64,000 bases of DNA from contig JAHEXY010000001.1 of assembly GCA_023251875.1 (NCBI GenBank), positions 434,001-498,000 on the forward strand, given 5' to 3'. Numbering within the stretch: position 1 is the first letter of the stretch; every line of letters starts with the position of its first letter. Under the pieces are notes generated by a model. The model did no database searches. It saw only the letters and a list, made by a program, of their open reading frames with translations, and had not been told where the DNA came from. This DNA comes from Bacteroidota bacterium (GTDB taxonomy: Bacteria; Bacteroidota; Bacteroidia; JAHEXY01). Shown piece by piece: positions 35,741 through 43,167 of this stretch. The position numbers and the translations under genes were made by a program.

Positions 35741-36226
35741 ATGTTGAAAACAGTTCCATATTTTTTTATTTTTTTGATGTTTGCTATTGTTAGCAGTTGT
35801 TCAAACAATAGCAATCAAAGTAATGGTAATCTATCTACAGATGTAGTAAATAATCCCAAATCAGCTGCAGGCATGGGAGATACAACACAGTTACCCAAAA
35901 TGCAATTTGAAACTGAAATACATGATTTTGGTACTATTACTGAAGGAGAAAAAGTAGAATATAATTTTAAATTTAAAAATAGTGGATCAACTGATCTTAT
36001 TATTTCAAGCGCAAAAGGAAGTTGCGGCTGTACCATTCCAGTATGGACTAAAGAACCCATCCCTCCCGGAGGAGAAAGTATTATTAAAGTTTCATTTAAT
36101 AGTGAAGGAAAACATGGTATAGTAGATAAAAAAGTCACCATTATTGCCAACACCAATCCTAATACCAAAGTACTTAAAATTACAGGAAAAATTACCGAAT
36201 CAGGAAACGGAAATAGCAGTGAATAA
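35741..36226 (+). CDS. DUF1573 lipoprotein
   Basis: 161 residues from 35741 (MLKTVPYFFIFLMFAIVSSC); the upstream in-frame ATG at 35714 would add nine residues before the signal. The lipobox ends VSSC. The DUF1573 domain (about 55-150) is an Ig-like fold with FETEIHDFGTITEGEKVEYN, FKNSGSTDLIISSAKGSCGC and EPIPPGGESIIKVSFNS, including the conserved SCGC motif. Function not established; members are periplasmic or outer-membrane lipoproteins. Its place between nusB and yajC is conserved. Confidence 0.88.
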   Translation: MLKTVPYFFIFLMFAIVSSCSNNSNQSNGNLSTDVVNNPKSAAGMGDTTQLPKMQFETEIHDFGTITEGEKVEYNFKFKNSGSTDLIISSAKGSCGCTIPVWTKEPIPPGGESIIKVSFNSEGKHGIVDKKVTIIANTNPNTKVLKITGKITESGNGNSSE

Positions 36227-36247
36227 TAATTTTAAAATGAGAATTAT

Positions 36248-36604
36248 ATGAACCTTTTATTTGTGATGTTATCATCCGGAGCTCCTCAGCAAGACGGACA
36301 AAGTTTTTTACCATCGTTATTAATGATTAGCGCTATGATGGTGGTGATGTATTTATTTTTTATTCGTCCACAGCAAAAAAAGCAGAAAGAACTGGCCAAT
36401 TTTAGAGATTCTCTAAAAAAAGGTGATAGGGTTGTAACCATTGGCGGCATTCATGGGAAAATTAGGGAAATAGCTGCAACTACTGTTGACTTAGAAATGT
36501 TGCATGGAGGTCCTGTTCGGTTTTTAAAATCTGCTATTTCTCACTTAGAAGTAGATAGTAAAGATGAAACCAAAGTTACCACAATAGAAACGGCTGTTAA
36601 ATAA
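36248..36604 (+). CDS. yajC: Preprotein translocase accessory subunit YajC
   Basis: 118 residues. One membrane helix (about 22-42, SLLMISAMMVVMYLFFIRPQ) ending in the diagnostic FFIRPQQKKQKE, then the small cytoplasmic domain with GDRVVTIGGIHGKIREI and a C-terminal tail. It associates with SecDF and the Sec translocon. It lies 21 bases after the DUF1573 gene. Confidence 0.95.
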   Translation: MNLLFVMLSSGAPQQDGQSFLPSLLMISAMMVVMYLFFIRPQQKKQKELANFRDSLKKGDRVVTIGGIHGKIREIAATTVDLEMLHGGPVRFLKSAISHLEVDSKDETKVTTIETAVK

Positions 36605-36610
36605 TAATTT

Positions 36611-36688
36611 CGTTGATAGTTGTTTGTTATTGGTTGTTGGCAAAATAAAATAATACGAACAACGAACAACGAACAACGAATAACTATC
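36611..36688. repeat. Imperfect long hairpin of the GTTGATAGTT class
   Basis: GTTGATAGTTGTTTGTTATT ... opposes ...ACGAACAACGAATAACTATC, with three tandem CGAACAA units in the right arm. It is related in layout to 16360-16441. It lies between yajC and the YbbR-like gene and is open in the reading frame upstream of the GTG start at 36692. Confidence 0.55.
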
Positions 36689-36691
36689 CCT

Positions 36692-37696
36692 GTGCAAAAT
36701 TCATTAGAAAAAAAAGAATCTATAAAACTTAACCGAAAGATTTCTATTTCTCTATTTTGTATTTTAATTTCAACCGTTTTATGGTTACTTATATCGCTAT
36801 CGGCTAATAATAATAGTTCATATATTGATATTCCGGTTTCGTTTGAAGGTTTTGATCATTCAAAAACCATTACCAATAAATTACCCTCTCATTTAAAATT
36901 ACGCGTTACTACTAATGAATTTAAAATATTTATAAACCGATATTTTTTTGGAAAAGATACCGTTAAAATAGTATCGAATGCATTAAATTTAGAAGAGAGA
37001 GATGGTAAATCATTTATTCTCACAAAAGATATACAAACAGAAATAGAAGAGCAGTTACGGCCACACATTAAAATATTAAGTGTTATTCCTGACACCATTC
37101 ATTTCTTTTTTGACAGAAGAACTGAAAAAAAAATTCCTGTAAAACTAAAGGCTAATTTATCCTATGAAAAACAATATGAATTAGCTGATAGTATTAAATT
37201 GACTCCTGATAGTATTACTGTTTCTGGTTCAGAAAAACTACTGAATAAAATCTCCTATATAGAAACTGTCCCTCTTCAGTTGAATTCCTTAAAAGAAAAT
37301 ACATCAAAAAATGTATTGCTAAATAAATCATCAATGTTTGATTCAAATAAAAATATCAACTATGACACAAATAGAATTAGTATTTCAAGTTCAGATGTGA
37401 ATATACTTATCCCTATTGAAAAATATACAGAATCTACTGTAGAAGTAAACATTCTTACAGAAGGATTTATCTCAAGTGCTCATGTTGTTATTTCGCCTCT
37501 AAAGGTTAAAATTAAATACCATGTTTCCTTTTCAAACTTTGATAAAGTTAATCCGGATATGTTTACTGCATCTATTAACAATCCTGATTTTAAATATGCA
37601 CATTCAGGTAAAACTCCTGTTATTGTTATGAAAAAACCAGAGTTTGTAAAAATTACTAGAATTGAACCTGAAAAAGTTGATTACATTATAAAATAA
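36692..37696 (+). CDS. YbbR/CdaR-like domain protein
   Basis: 334 residues from the GTG at 36692. The frame is open back to 36620, but that extension is repeat sequence, so the GTG is preferred. One N-terminal membrane helix (about 17-38, ISISLFCILISTVLWLLISL) is followed by an extracytoplasmic part of YbbR-like repeats (IDIPVSFEGFDHSKTI; VKLKANLSYEKQYELADSIK then LTPDSITVSGSEKLL). In other bacteria YbbR/CdaR modulates diadenylate cyclase, but in Bacteroidota the role is less clear. The stop lies 3 bases before coaE. Confidence 0.8.
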   Translation: MQNSLEKKESIKLNRKISISLFCILISTVLWLLISLSANNNSSYIDIPVSFEGFDHSKTITNKLPSHLKLRVTTNEFKIFINRYFFGKDTVKIVSNALNLEERDGKSFILTKDIQTEIEEQLRPHIKILSVIPDTIHFFFDRRTEKKIPVKLKANLSYEKQYELADSIKLTPDSITVSGSEKLLNKISYIETVPLQLNSLKENTSKNVLLNKSSMFDSNKNINYDTNRISISSSDVNILIPIEKYTESTVEVNILTEGFISSAHVVISPLKVKIKYHVSFSNFDKVNPDMFTASINNPDFKYAHSGKTPVIVMKKPEFVKITRIEPEKVDYIIK

Positions 37697-37699
37697 CAA

Positions 37700-38317
37700 A
37701 TGCTCAAAATTGGAATCACAGGCGGTATTGGTAGTGGAAAATCAACTGTTAGCATACTCTTTAAACAATTAGGGATTCCTATATTTTGCTCCGATATTGA
37801 AGCCAAAATATTAATGACAAATGATGAAAATTTATTACTGCAAATAAAAAATAATTTTGGTGAAGATATCATTGATCCTAACGGCAAAATCAATACTAAA
37901 AAATTAGGTCAAAAAGTTTTTTATCATTCAGATCTTTTACATAAACTAAATAGTATTATACATCCTGCAGTGCGAACTTATTTTAAACAATGGGTACGCA
38001 AACAAAGTTTTTCTCCCTACATCATAAATGAGTCTGCCCTTATTTTTGAACACGATTTATATAAAGAATTAGATGCCGTTATAGTAGTACTAGCCCCTGA
38101 AGACGTTCGGATAAAACGTGTAATGAAGAGAGACCGGTTGTCTGAAAATGATATACTTCAAAGGATAAAAAATCAAATTACCGACCAAGAAAGAAAACAA
38201 AAAGGGAATTATTTTATTATTAACGATGACATCAACCCTGTTATACCGCAAGTATTAAAAATAAATGCACAATTAATAGAAGTAGCAAAACAAAAAAAAC
38301 CAAAAATGAGGTTTTAA
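37700..38317 (+). CDS. coaE: Dephospho-CoA kinase
   Basis: 205 residues. P-loop GITGGIGSGKSTVSILFKQL, then IFCSDIEAKILM and HPAVRTYFKQWV, DAVIVVLAPEDVRIKRVMKR, and NDILQRIKNQ in the lid and CoA regions. The last step of coenzyme A synthesis: phosphorylation of the 3'-OH of dephospho-CoA. Last gene of the block; it converges on gldM with 40 bases between them. Confidence 0.95.
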   Translation: MLKIGITGGIGSGKSTVSILFKQLGIPIFCSDIEAKILMTNDENLLLQIKNNFGEDIIDPNGKINTKKLGQKVFYHSDLLHKLNSIIHPAVRTYFKQWVRKQSFSPYIINESALIFEHDLYKELDAVIVVLAPEDVRIKRVMKRDRLSENDILQRIKNQITDQERKQKGNYFIINDDINPVIPQVLKINAQLIEVAKQKKPKMRF

Positions 38318-38357
38318 ACTCATCCTTGGTATTTAAAGAGGGAAAGAAATAGTGTAA

Positions 38358-39998
38358 TTAAAGAACTTTTATACTTATAGAACCTAATTCTCTTACTGAA
38401 CCATCAGGTCCTTTGGCTTTAATTTTTTCTATATAAATTTTAGAGCCTTTGTTTAATTTGCCCCAAACGGCTTTCATCTTATCGGTAATTTTATTATCAG
38501 TTGATACCTCTGTTACTACAAAACCACCTGCCAAAGTTGACATTTCAAAACCAATGATTGTAAATTTTAAATCGAAGTCGAAGTTTTCAAGTACCGGTAT
38601 AATCCCAGATTGAGCCATTATTTCATTTTTACCCAAGTTAAAAGCCCCCTTGTTTGTTCCCATATATGCAACCGGATCAGGCACTCGTTTAACCCTAAAA
38701 TCCATCTTGCCTAATGCTTTATTTTCACCCTCTATTTCCGCACTCACAGAAATAGTAGCAGTTTTAGAACCGCTCTCAACCTTTGCAATATATCCATCGG
38801 CTGATTTTGTAAGGGATCCCCCTGATATAGAAGGTTTCAATGCTTCTGCCGAAACTCCTGGAGCCGATATTGAGATGGGGTTATCCACACCAATATAAAG
38901 CACATTCATTTTAGTGGCAGCCACAGTTAAACTTGGTTTTGCAACCGTAAATTCCCTCTCAAATGAAAACTTCTTAATACTTTTATCAGGAGCAACGGTT
39001 TGAATAATTCCTTTCCATTTGGTTATCCCTTCACGAGAAGGATTCATTTTATAGATTCCCTTTCCGTTTTCAACAGGTAATTGTTGATAGTCTTTGCCTA
39101 ATTCGCCTTTCATTTCAAGTGTATTGGGATCAAAATCTCCCACAAAAACTTGAGGGGGAGCTGTTGTATCAGATGCAGCTAAAAATATTTGAGCATTGTA
39201 TTCGCCCCCTTGCATTACATAATTAGAATTAGAAATCACATTTGCTTCTAGTTTATTGAATTTAAACGAAGATGCATCAATTTTTGTTTGTAAATAAGCT
39301 ATTACTTCAGCTTCTGAATTTCTTATATTATTTTGAATATGAGACAAGTGAACTATTGAAACCACAACCGGCACGTGTTCAAACATTTCCGTTACCCATG
39401 TTTCAGGATTATCCGGATTTGCAGGCGGATCTGCAGTTTCTAATGAATTTTCAATTGATTCTTTTAAGAAGGCGTCTTTTTCATCTACCAAGGATAACAA
39501 GTACTCTCTAAATTCATTCAATTTGGTTCTCATTCTTTCTCCCCCACCTCTATTGATCATAATTAAAGGCCCCCAATTTGTATCATCCTTAGCATGAATG
39601 AGTTCATAATAAGATTCACCTTTTTCATCAGGCAAAAGAGTTTCTTTATTGTATTTTTTTGTAAGATCAAAATCAGGCGCTAATCCATCAACGGCTCTTA
39701 CCATAGTATCTTTACGTTCTTGAATGTATTCAAAAACCTCATCAGCTCTTTTCTTTACTTCCTTTACTTTTTCATTCCATTTACCGGCTCTTGCAGGATT
39801 TTCTGCAGCAGCTTTTTCAAAGGCCGCATATATAAATGCATTCTTTTTGGCAAAGTTATCTGTAGTACTTTCCAAGCCTTTGTTAATCATAGTAAAGGCA
39901 TTTAATATGTCTTTCGACATGTTTAGTGCTAATAGCGCAGTAAGTACAAGGTACATCATACCTACCATCTTACCCCGGGGCGTTGTGTCGGTTCCCAT
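38358..39998 (-). CDS. gldM: GldM/PorM, T9SS motor component (orphan copy)
   Basis: 546 residues. The N-terminus carries one membrane helix (MVGMMYLVLTALLALNMSKD) and the following ILNAFTMINKGLESTT, diagnostic of GldM. The long periplasmic part (D1-D4) includes EAEVIAYLQTKIDASSFKFN and YNAQIFLAASDTTAPP. GldM spans the periplasm and, with the membrane channel GldL, carries proton-motive force to the secretion apparatus. Normally it lies in a gldKLMN operon; here its neighbours are coaE and an unrelated membrane gene, with gldL and gldN absent from the window. It may be a relocated only copy or a second copy. Confidence 0.92.
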   Translation of the reverse strand: MGTDTTPRGKMVGMMYLVLTALLALNMSKDILNAFTMINKGLESTTDNFAKKNAFIYAAFEKAAAENPARAGKWNEKVKEVKKRADEVFEYIQERKDTMVRAVDGLAPDFDLTKKYNKETLLPDEKGESYYELIHAKDDTNWGPLIMINRGGGERMRTKLNEFREYLLSLVDEKDAFLKESIENSLETADPPANPDNPETWVTEMFEHVPVVVSIVHLSHIQNNIRNSEAEVIAYLQTKIDASSFKFNKLEANVISNSNYVMQGGEYNAQIFLAASDTTAPPQVFVGDFDPNTLEMKGELGKDYQQLPVENGKGIYKMNPSREGITKWKGIIQTVAPDKSIKKFSFEREFTVAKPSLTVAATKMNVLYIGVDNPISISAPGVSAEALKPSISGGSLTKSADGYIAKVESGSKTATISVSAEIEGENKALGKMDFRVKRVPDPVAYMGTNKGAFNLGKNEIMAQSGIIPVLENFDFDLKFTIIGFEMSTLAGGFVVTEVSTDNKITDKMKAVWGKLNKGSKIYIEKIKAKGPDGSVRELGSISIKVL

Positions 39999-40148
39999 AA
40001 TCGTTTTGTTTTAAAATTTATTAATAATTATACGCCATAAAAAACCTATTCATGGCAGAATTTAGGAATCTTTACGAATAAAAATCAATAAGGTTTCACT
40101 TTTTTCAAAAAATAATTCATGCATGGAGAAATAATAGAAATCAATTTC

Positions 40149-40811
40149 TTAGAAAGAAGAAAAGAAAACAAGAAAGAAATTTTCAATAATAGGAAGGGTG
40201 GCAATAAGAGTAATTAATGTTAGTATTCTAATTTCTCCCGACAACAATAACAAGCGATATCTATTATTCGACAAAATTGTTAATACAACAGCTATTATTG
40301 CATAATTTAAAGTATTTGCCATTAGCTGAATTGCAAAAGTATATTTTCTGTACTGCAATAAGTTGTCAATAGGAATAATATCAATAATAAATGAAATTGC
40401 TTGAAACCATAAAATAAGTGAAAGTATAGGAAGTGTTAAACTATCAATAAAATTAAGCGACTTTTTATGGTTAAATGCTTTTCTAAATAACAAGGCCCCA
40501 ATTATTATGTATGCAAAAGCCCATATACATTTTAAAACAGCAACACCATGCCAATGATTAAAATCGAAGTATTCTCCTATTATTCCCGCCATAATGAGTA
40601 TAATTAAGAGTGAATGAAAAGAAAACTTTCCGTCAAGAATATATTTAATACATAAAGCAATTTGCATACAATACAAAATGGCAGTCATGTATACAACTCC
40701 ATTATCGCTTACATAGTGCTTATAAGCCACAACCTGAAGTATACTACCCAATAGTATAACTAAAAAAACAAGTATTTTATCAAAAGACATGGCCGCAATA
40801 TCAAAATTCAA
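40149..40811 (-). CDS. Polytopic membrane protein, unknown
   Basis: 220 residues with about six or seven hydrophobic helices (ILVFLVILLGSILQVVAY, AILYCMQIALCIKYIL, SLLIILIMAGIIGEYF, IWAFAYIIIGALLF, LPILSLILWFQAISFIIDII, and further near the C-terminus). No charged catalytic motif or known family signature was recognised. It is a single gene between gldM and a carbon-nitrogen hydrolase, reading in the gldM direction. Start may be the ATG at 40811 or the next one (MSFDKIL). Confidence 0.55.
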   Translation of the reverse strand: MNFDIAAMSFDKILVFLVILLGSILQVVAYKHYVSDNGVVYMTAILYCMQIALCIKYILDGKFSFHSLLIILIMAGIIGEYFDFNHWHGVAVLKCIWAFAYIIIGALLFRKAFNHKKSLNFIDSLTLPILSLILWFQAISFIIDIIPIDNLLQYRKYTFAIQLMANTLNYAIIAVVLTILSNNRYRLLLLSGEIRILTLITLIATLPIIENFFLVFFSSF

Positions 40812-40908
40812 AAAACAAAATGCAAATGAATATAAAATAAACCTTTAAATGCTTATCAATATCCATACATGTTAGCACGTATCTATTTTATAATCTTCAT
40901 TAAAAGAG

Positions 40909-40916
40909 TATCTTTG
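40909..40916 (+). promoter_or_regulatory. Possible -7 element (TATCTTTG) upstream of the nitrilase gene
   Basis: TATCTTTG fits TAnnTTTG. At the expected 19-base distance the -33 region reads TTTT instead of TTTG. It lies about 97 bases before the start codon at 41013. Confidence 0.4.
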
Positions 40917-41012
40917 CTGCGTAATTATGATTTAAAAAGTTATACTAGCTTCAAGTCTAATAACACTCGAACTTTCTAACTTTTAAACTTTCTAACTTTA
41001 AACTACGAAAAT

Positions 41013-41879
41013 ATGCCACGCATTATTAAATCAGGCCTTATACAAATGAGCCTTCCAAAAACTGAAGGAGAAGGTACCATTCAGGAAATTATTGAAGCAA
41101 TGATTCAAAAGCACATTCCTTTTATTGAAGAAGCAGGAAAAAAAGGAGTGCAAATTCTTTGCTTGCAAGAAATTTTTAACACGCCTTATTTCTGCCCCGG
41201 ACAAGATAAAAAATGGTATGAGTCGGCTGAATCTGTTCCCGGCCCAACAACTGAGCGCATGGCGCACTATGCAAAAAAGTACAACATGGTTATGATTGTA
41301 CCTATTTATGAAAAAGAACAAGCCGGATTTTTATATAACACAGCAGCTGTAATTGATGCTGATGGAACGTATTTGGGTAAGTATCGCAAAAATCATATTC
41401 CACATACTTCCGGTTTTTGGGAAAAATTTTTCTTTAAACCGGGAAACATGGGCTATCCGGTATTTCAAACCAAATATGCTAAAGTAGGTGTTTACATTTG
41501 TTACGATCGCCACTTTCCGGATGGCGCAAGAATTTTAGGTTTAAATGGAGCTGAAATTGTTTACAATCCTTCTGCTACTGTAGCCGGTTTATCTCAATAC
41601 TTATGGAAACTAGAACAACCTGCACATGCTGCTGCCAATGGCTATTTTATGGGCTGCATCAATCGTGTTGGTATGGAAAAACCTTGGAATCTTGGTAAAT
41701 TTTATGGCAGCTCTTATTTTGTTGACCCACGAGGTCAAATTTTTGCTTCCGCATCAGAAGATAAAGACGAACTACTCATTGCCGATTTTGATTTAGACAT
41801 GATTGAAGAAGTACGCTCTACCTGGCAGTTTTTTAGAGATAGAAGACCGGAGACGTACGGGAAGCTTGTTGAACTATAA
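41013..41879 (+). CDS. Carbon-nitrogen hydrolase, beta-ureidopropionase-like
   Basis: 288 residues, nitrilase superfamily. The catalytic triad is visible: Glu in LCLQEIFNTPYF, Lys in GKYRKNHIPH, and Cys in GVYICYDRHFPDGA. Later segments (AEIVYNPSATVAGLSQYLWK, INRVGMEKPWNLGKFYGSSY) match beta-ureidopropionases, which release beta-alanine, CO2 and ammonia in reductive pyrimidine breakdown; N-carbamoylputrescine amidases are the nearest alternative. The preT gene 1.3 kb downstream favours the pyrimidine pathway, while arginine decarboxylase is 9 kb away. Intact. Confidence 0.85.
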   Translation: MPRIIKSGLIQMSLPKTEGEGTIQEIIEAMIQKHIPFIEEAGKKGVQILCLQEIFNTPYFCPGQDKKWYESAESVPGPTTERMAHYAKKYNMVMIVPIYEKEQAGFLYNTAAVIDADGTYLGKYRKNHIPHTSGFWEKFFFKPGNMGYPVFQTKYAKVGVYICYDRHFPDGARILGLNGAEIVYNPSATVAGLSQYLWKLEQPAHAAANGYFMGCINRVGMEKPWNLGKFYGSSYFVDPRGQIFASASEDKDELLIADFDLDMIEEVRSTWQFFRDRRPETYGKLVEL

Positions 41880-41883
41880 TACT

Positions 41884-42102
41884 ATGAAACCTACTGGAGA
41901 CAAATTTACTTTTGGAATTGGAGCTGCGATATTTCTTTATGGGATTATTGTCTTTGGTTGTTTCGTTCTATTACCCTTGTTTACAAATCCAGGTTTAATA
42001 TGGTTTTCTATCGGGCTTTATTGCTTTCTACTAATTATGTTGGTTTTATTTATACTTATGTTTTGGTACTGTATAAAAAGAATTAGAAAGAGTAACGAAT
42101 AG
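41884..42102 (+). CDS. Small two-helix membrane protein
   Basis: 72 residues, starting 4 bases after the hydrolase gene. Two hydrophobic stretches: GAAIFLYGIIVFGCFVLLPL and a second around 44-64 (LYCFLLIMLVLFILMFWYCI). They are followed by a basic tail (KRIRKSNE), so both ends would face the cytoplasm. No family recognised. The frame is open further up, into the hydrolase gene, but that is only a shadow. Confidence 0.5.
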   Translation: MKPTGDKFTFGIGAAIFLYGIIVFGCFVLLPLFTNPGLIWFSIGLYCFLLIMLVLFILMFWYCIKRIRKSNE

Positions 42103-42136
42103 ATTTTAAAATAATTAATCTTTTTAGTAAAATATT

Positions 42137-42400
42137 ATGCCAGAAATATCACGCTTTTACGGAATATTAATTACAATGTATCCGGATGATCATAATCCAC
42201 CGCATTTTCATGCCCGTTACGGGGAGTTTAAAGCAATGGTTAATATTTCTTCCGGAGATATTATTGAAGGGCAAATGCCCAATAAAGCATTGCGATTAAT
42301 TCAAGCTTGGGTAGAAATTCATCGAGAAGAATTAAATAAAAACTGGGAAGAAAGTATCAAAGAAAATCCTGATTTTCATAAAATAGATCCATTAAAATAA
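42137..42400 (+). CDS. DUF4160 protein
   Basis: 87 residues. The whole protein is the DUF4160 domain: MPEISRFYGILITMYPDDHN, PPHFHARYGEFKAMVNI, and a C-terminal helix LRLIQAWVEIHREELNKNWE. The HNPPHFH motif is the conserved core. DUF4160 genes are nearly always followed by DUF2442, as here (6 bases). The pair behaves like a toxin-antitoxin-type accessory module, but its activity is not established. Confidence 0.85.
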   Translation: MPEISRFYGILITMYPDDHNPPHFHARYGEFKAMVNISSGDIIEGQMPNKALRLIQAWVEIHREELNKNWEESIKENPDFHKIDPLK

Positions 42401-42406
42401 GCAATT

Positions 42407-42661
42407 ATGTTACATACTGTAAAACGTATACTTGATATTAAACCCTATAAGCTCACGCTTGAGTTTAATACCGGAGAAGTAAAACTTGTTGATTTAGAAG
42501 ATAGGCTAAAAGCTAAATCTACTACAACATCTAGCAAGTTTAAAGAACTGTTAGATAAAAACTATTTTCAAACAGTAAAGCTACAGCCTGAATGGGAAAC
42601 TATTTTTTGGGATAACGGAATAGACTTTTGTCCTGATGTTTTATATTCATTAGGAAAGTAA
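42407..42661 (+). CDS. DUF2442 protein
   Basis: 84 residues. Domain signature: VKRILDIKPYKLTLEFNTGE, then FKELLDKNYFQTVKLQPEWE and the final DNGIDFCPDVLYSLGK, where the W-x-N-G-x-D-x-x-P/C-D-x-L pattern is diagnostic. Partner of the DUF4160 protein 6 bases upstream. Function not established. Confidence 0.85.
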   Translation: MLHTVKRILDIKPYKLTLEFNTGEVKLVDLEDRLKAKSTTTSSKFKELLDKNYFQTVKLQPEWETIFWDNGIDFCPDVLYSLGK

Positions 42662-42671
42662 ATTATAAGGA

Positions 42672-43163
42672 ATTGAAAAATTAAAAATTGGAATATTGAG
42701 ATATTATGTCTAAGAAAATTGAACAATTTGAAGATTTACAATTATGGAAAAACGCTTCCGCTGTGGCTGTAGAGATTTATAAATTAAGCGAGATTGGGAA
42801 ATTAAAGAATGACTTTGGGATGAAGGATCAAATTAGAAGATCGGCAGCTTCAATTTCTAATAATATTGCAGAAGGTTTTGAGTACAACAACAATCTAAAT
42901 TTTATTAGATTTTTACATTACGCAAAAGGATCAGCAGGAGAACTAAGAAACCAGCTTTTTCTTCTTAAAGAAACCGAACTGATTAGTTCTGAAACTTATC
43001 ATACCTTATATGAAAACCTCCTAGATCTATCTAAGCAAATATCTGGCTTTATAAAGTATCTAAAAGAATTTGAACAACAGAAAAAACAATCAATCACTAA
43101 AAATTAATTTCACAATATTGCAATTAAAAAATATTTCAATCTTCCAATTTTTAATTTTTCAAT
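42672..43163. mobile_element. 492-base element: four-helix-bundle gene inside 34-base terminal inverted repeats
   Basis: The left end (42672-42705) starts ATTGAAAAATTAAAAATTGG and the right end (43130-43163) finishes CCAATTTTTAATTTTTCAAT. Reverse-complemented, they differ at only 2 of 34 positions. The left repeat ends directly at the ATG of the enclosed gene. The ends could pair into a long stem, as in the 23S rRNA intervening sequences that carry the same gene family, yet this copy lies between protein genes. Confidence 0.75.
42706..43107 (+). CDS. Four-helix-bundle protein (23S rRNA intervening-sequence type)
   Basis: 133 residues. Family signature: FEDLQLWKNASAVAVEIYKL at the start, MKDQIRRSAASISNNIAEGF in the second helix, RFLHYAKGSAGELRNQLFLL in the third, and a C-terminal helix with LLDLSKQISGFIKYLKE. 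The family is best known from genes in intervening sequences of 23S rRNA, and its function is unknown. Here the gene lies between DUF2442 and preT within a 492-base element bounded by near-perfect inverted repeats. Nothing in its neighbours suggests a metabolic role. Confidence 0.88.
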   Translation: MSKKIEQFEDLQLWKNASAVAVEIYKLSEIGKLKNDFGMKDQIRRSAASISNNIAEGFEYNNNLNFIRFLHYAKGSAGELRNQLFLLKETELISSETYHTLYENLLDLSKQISGFIKYLKEFEQQKKQSITKN

Positions 43164-43167
43164 TATT

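Noticed and set aside
36620-36691. N-terminal extension of the YbbR-like protein
   Set aside because: It is translated from the long hairpin repeat; the GTG at 36692 directly precedes the family-like sequence.
41803-41883. Upstream extension of the small membrane protein into the hydrolase gene
   Set aside because: These codons overlap the hydrolase in another frame; the ATG at 41884, directly after the hydrolase stop, gives a sensible small protein.
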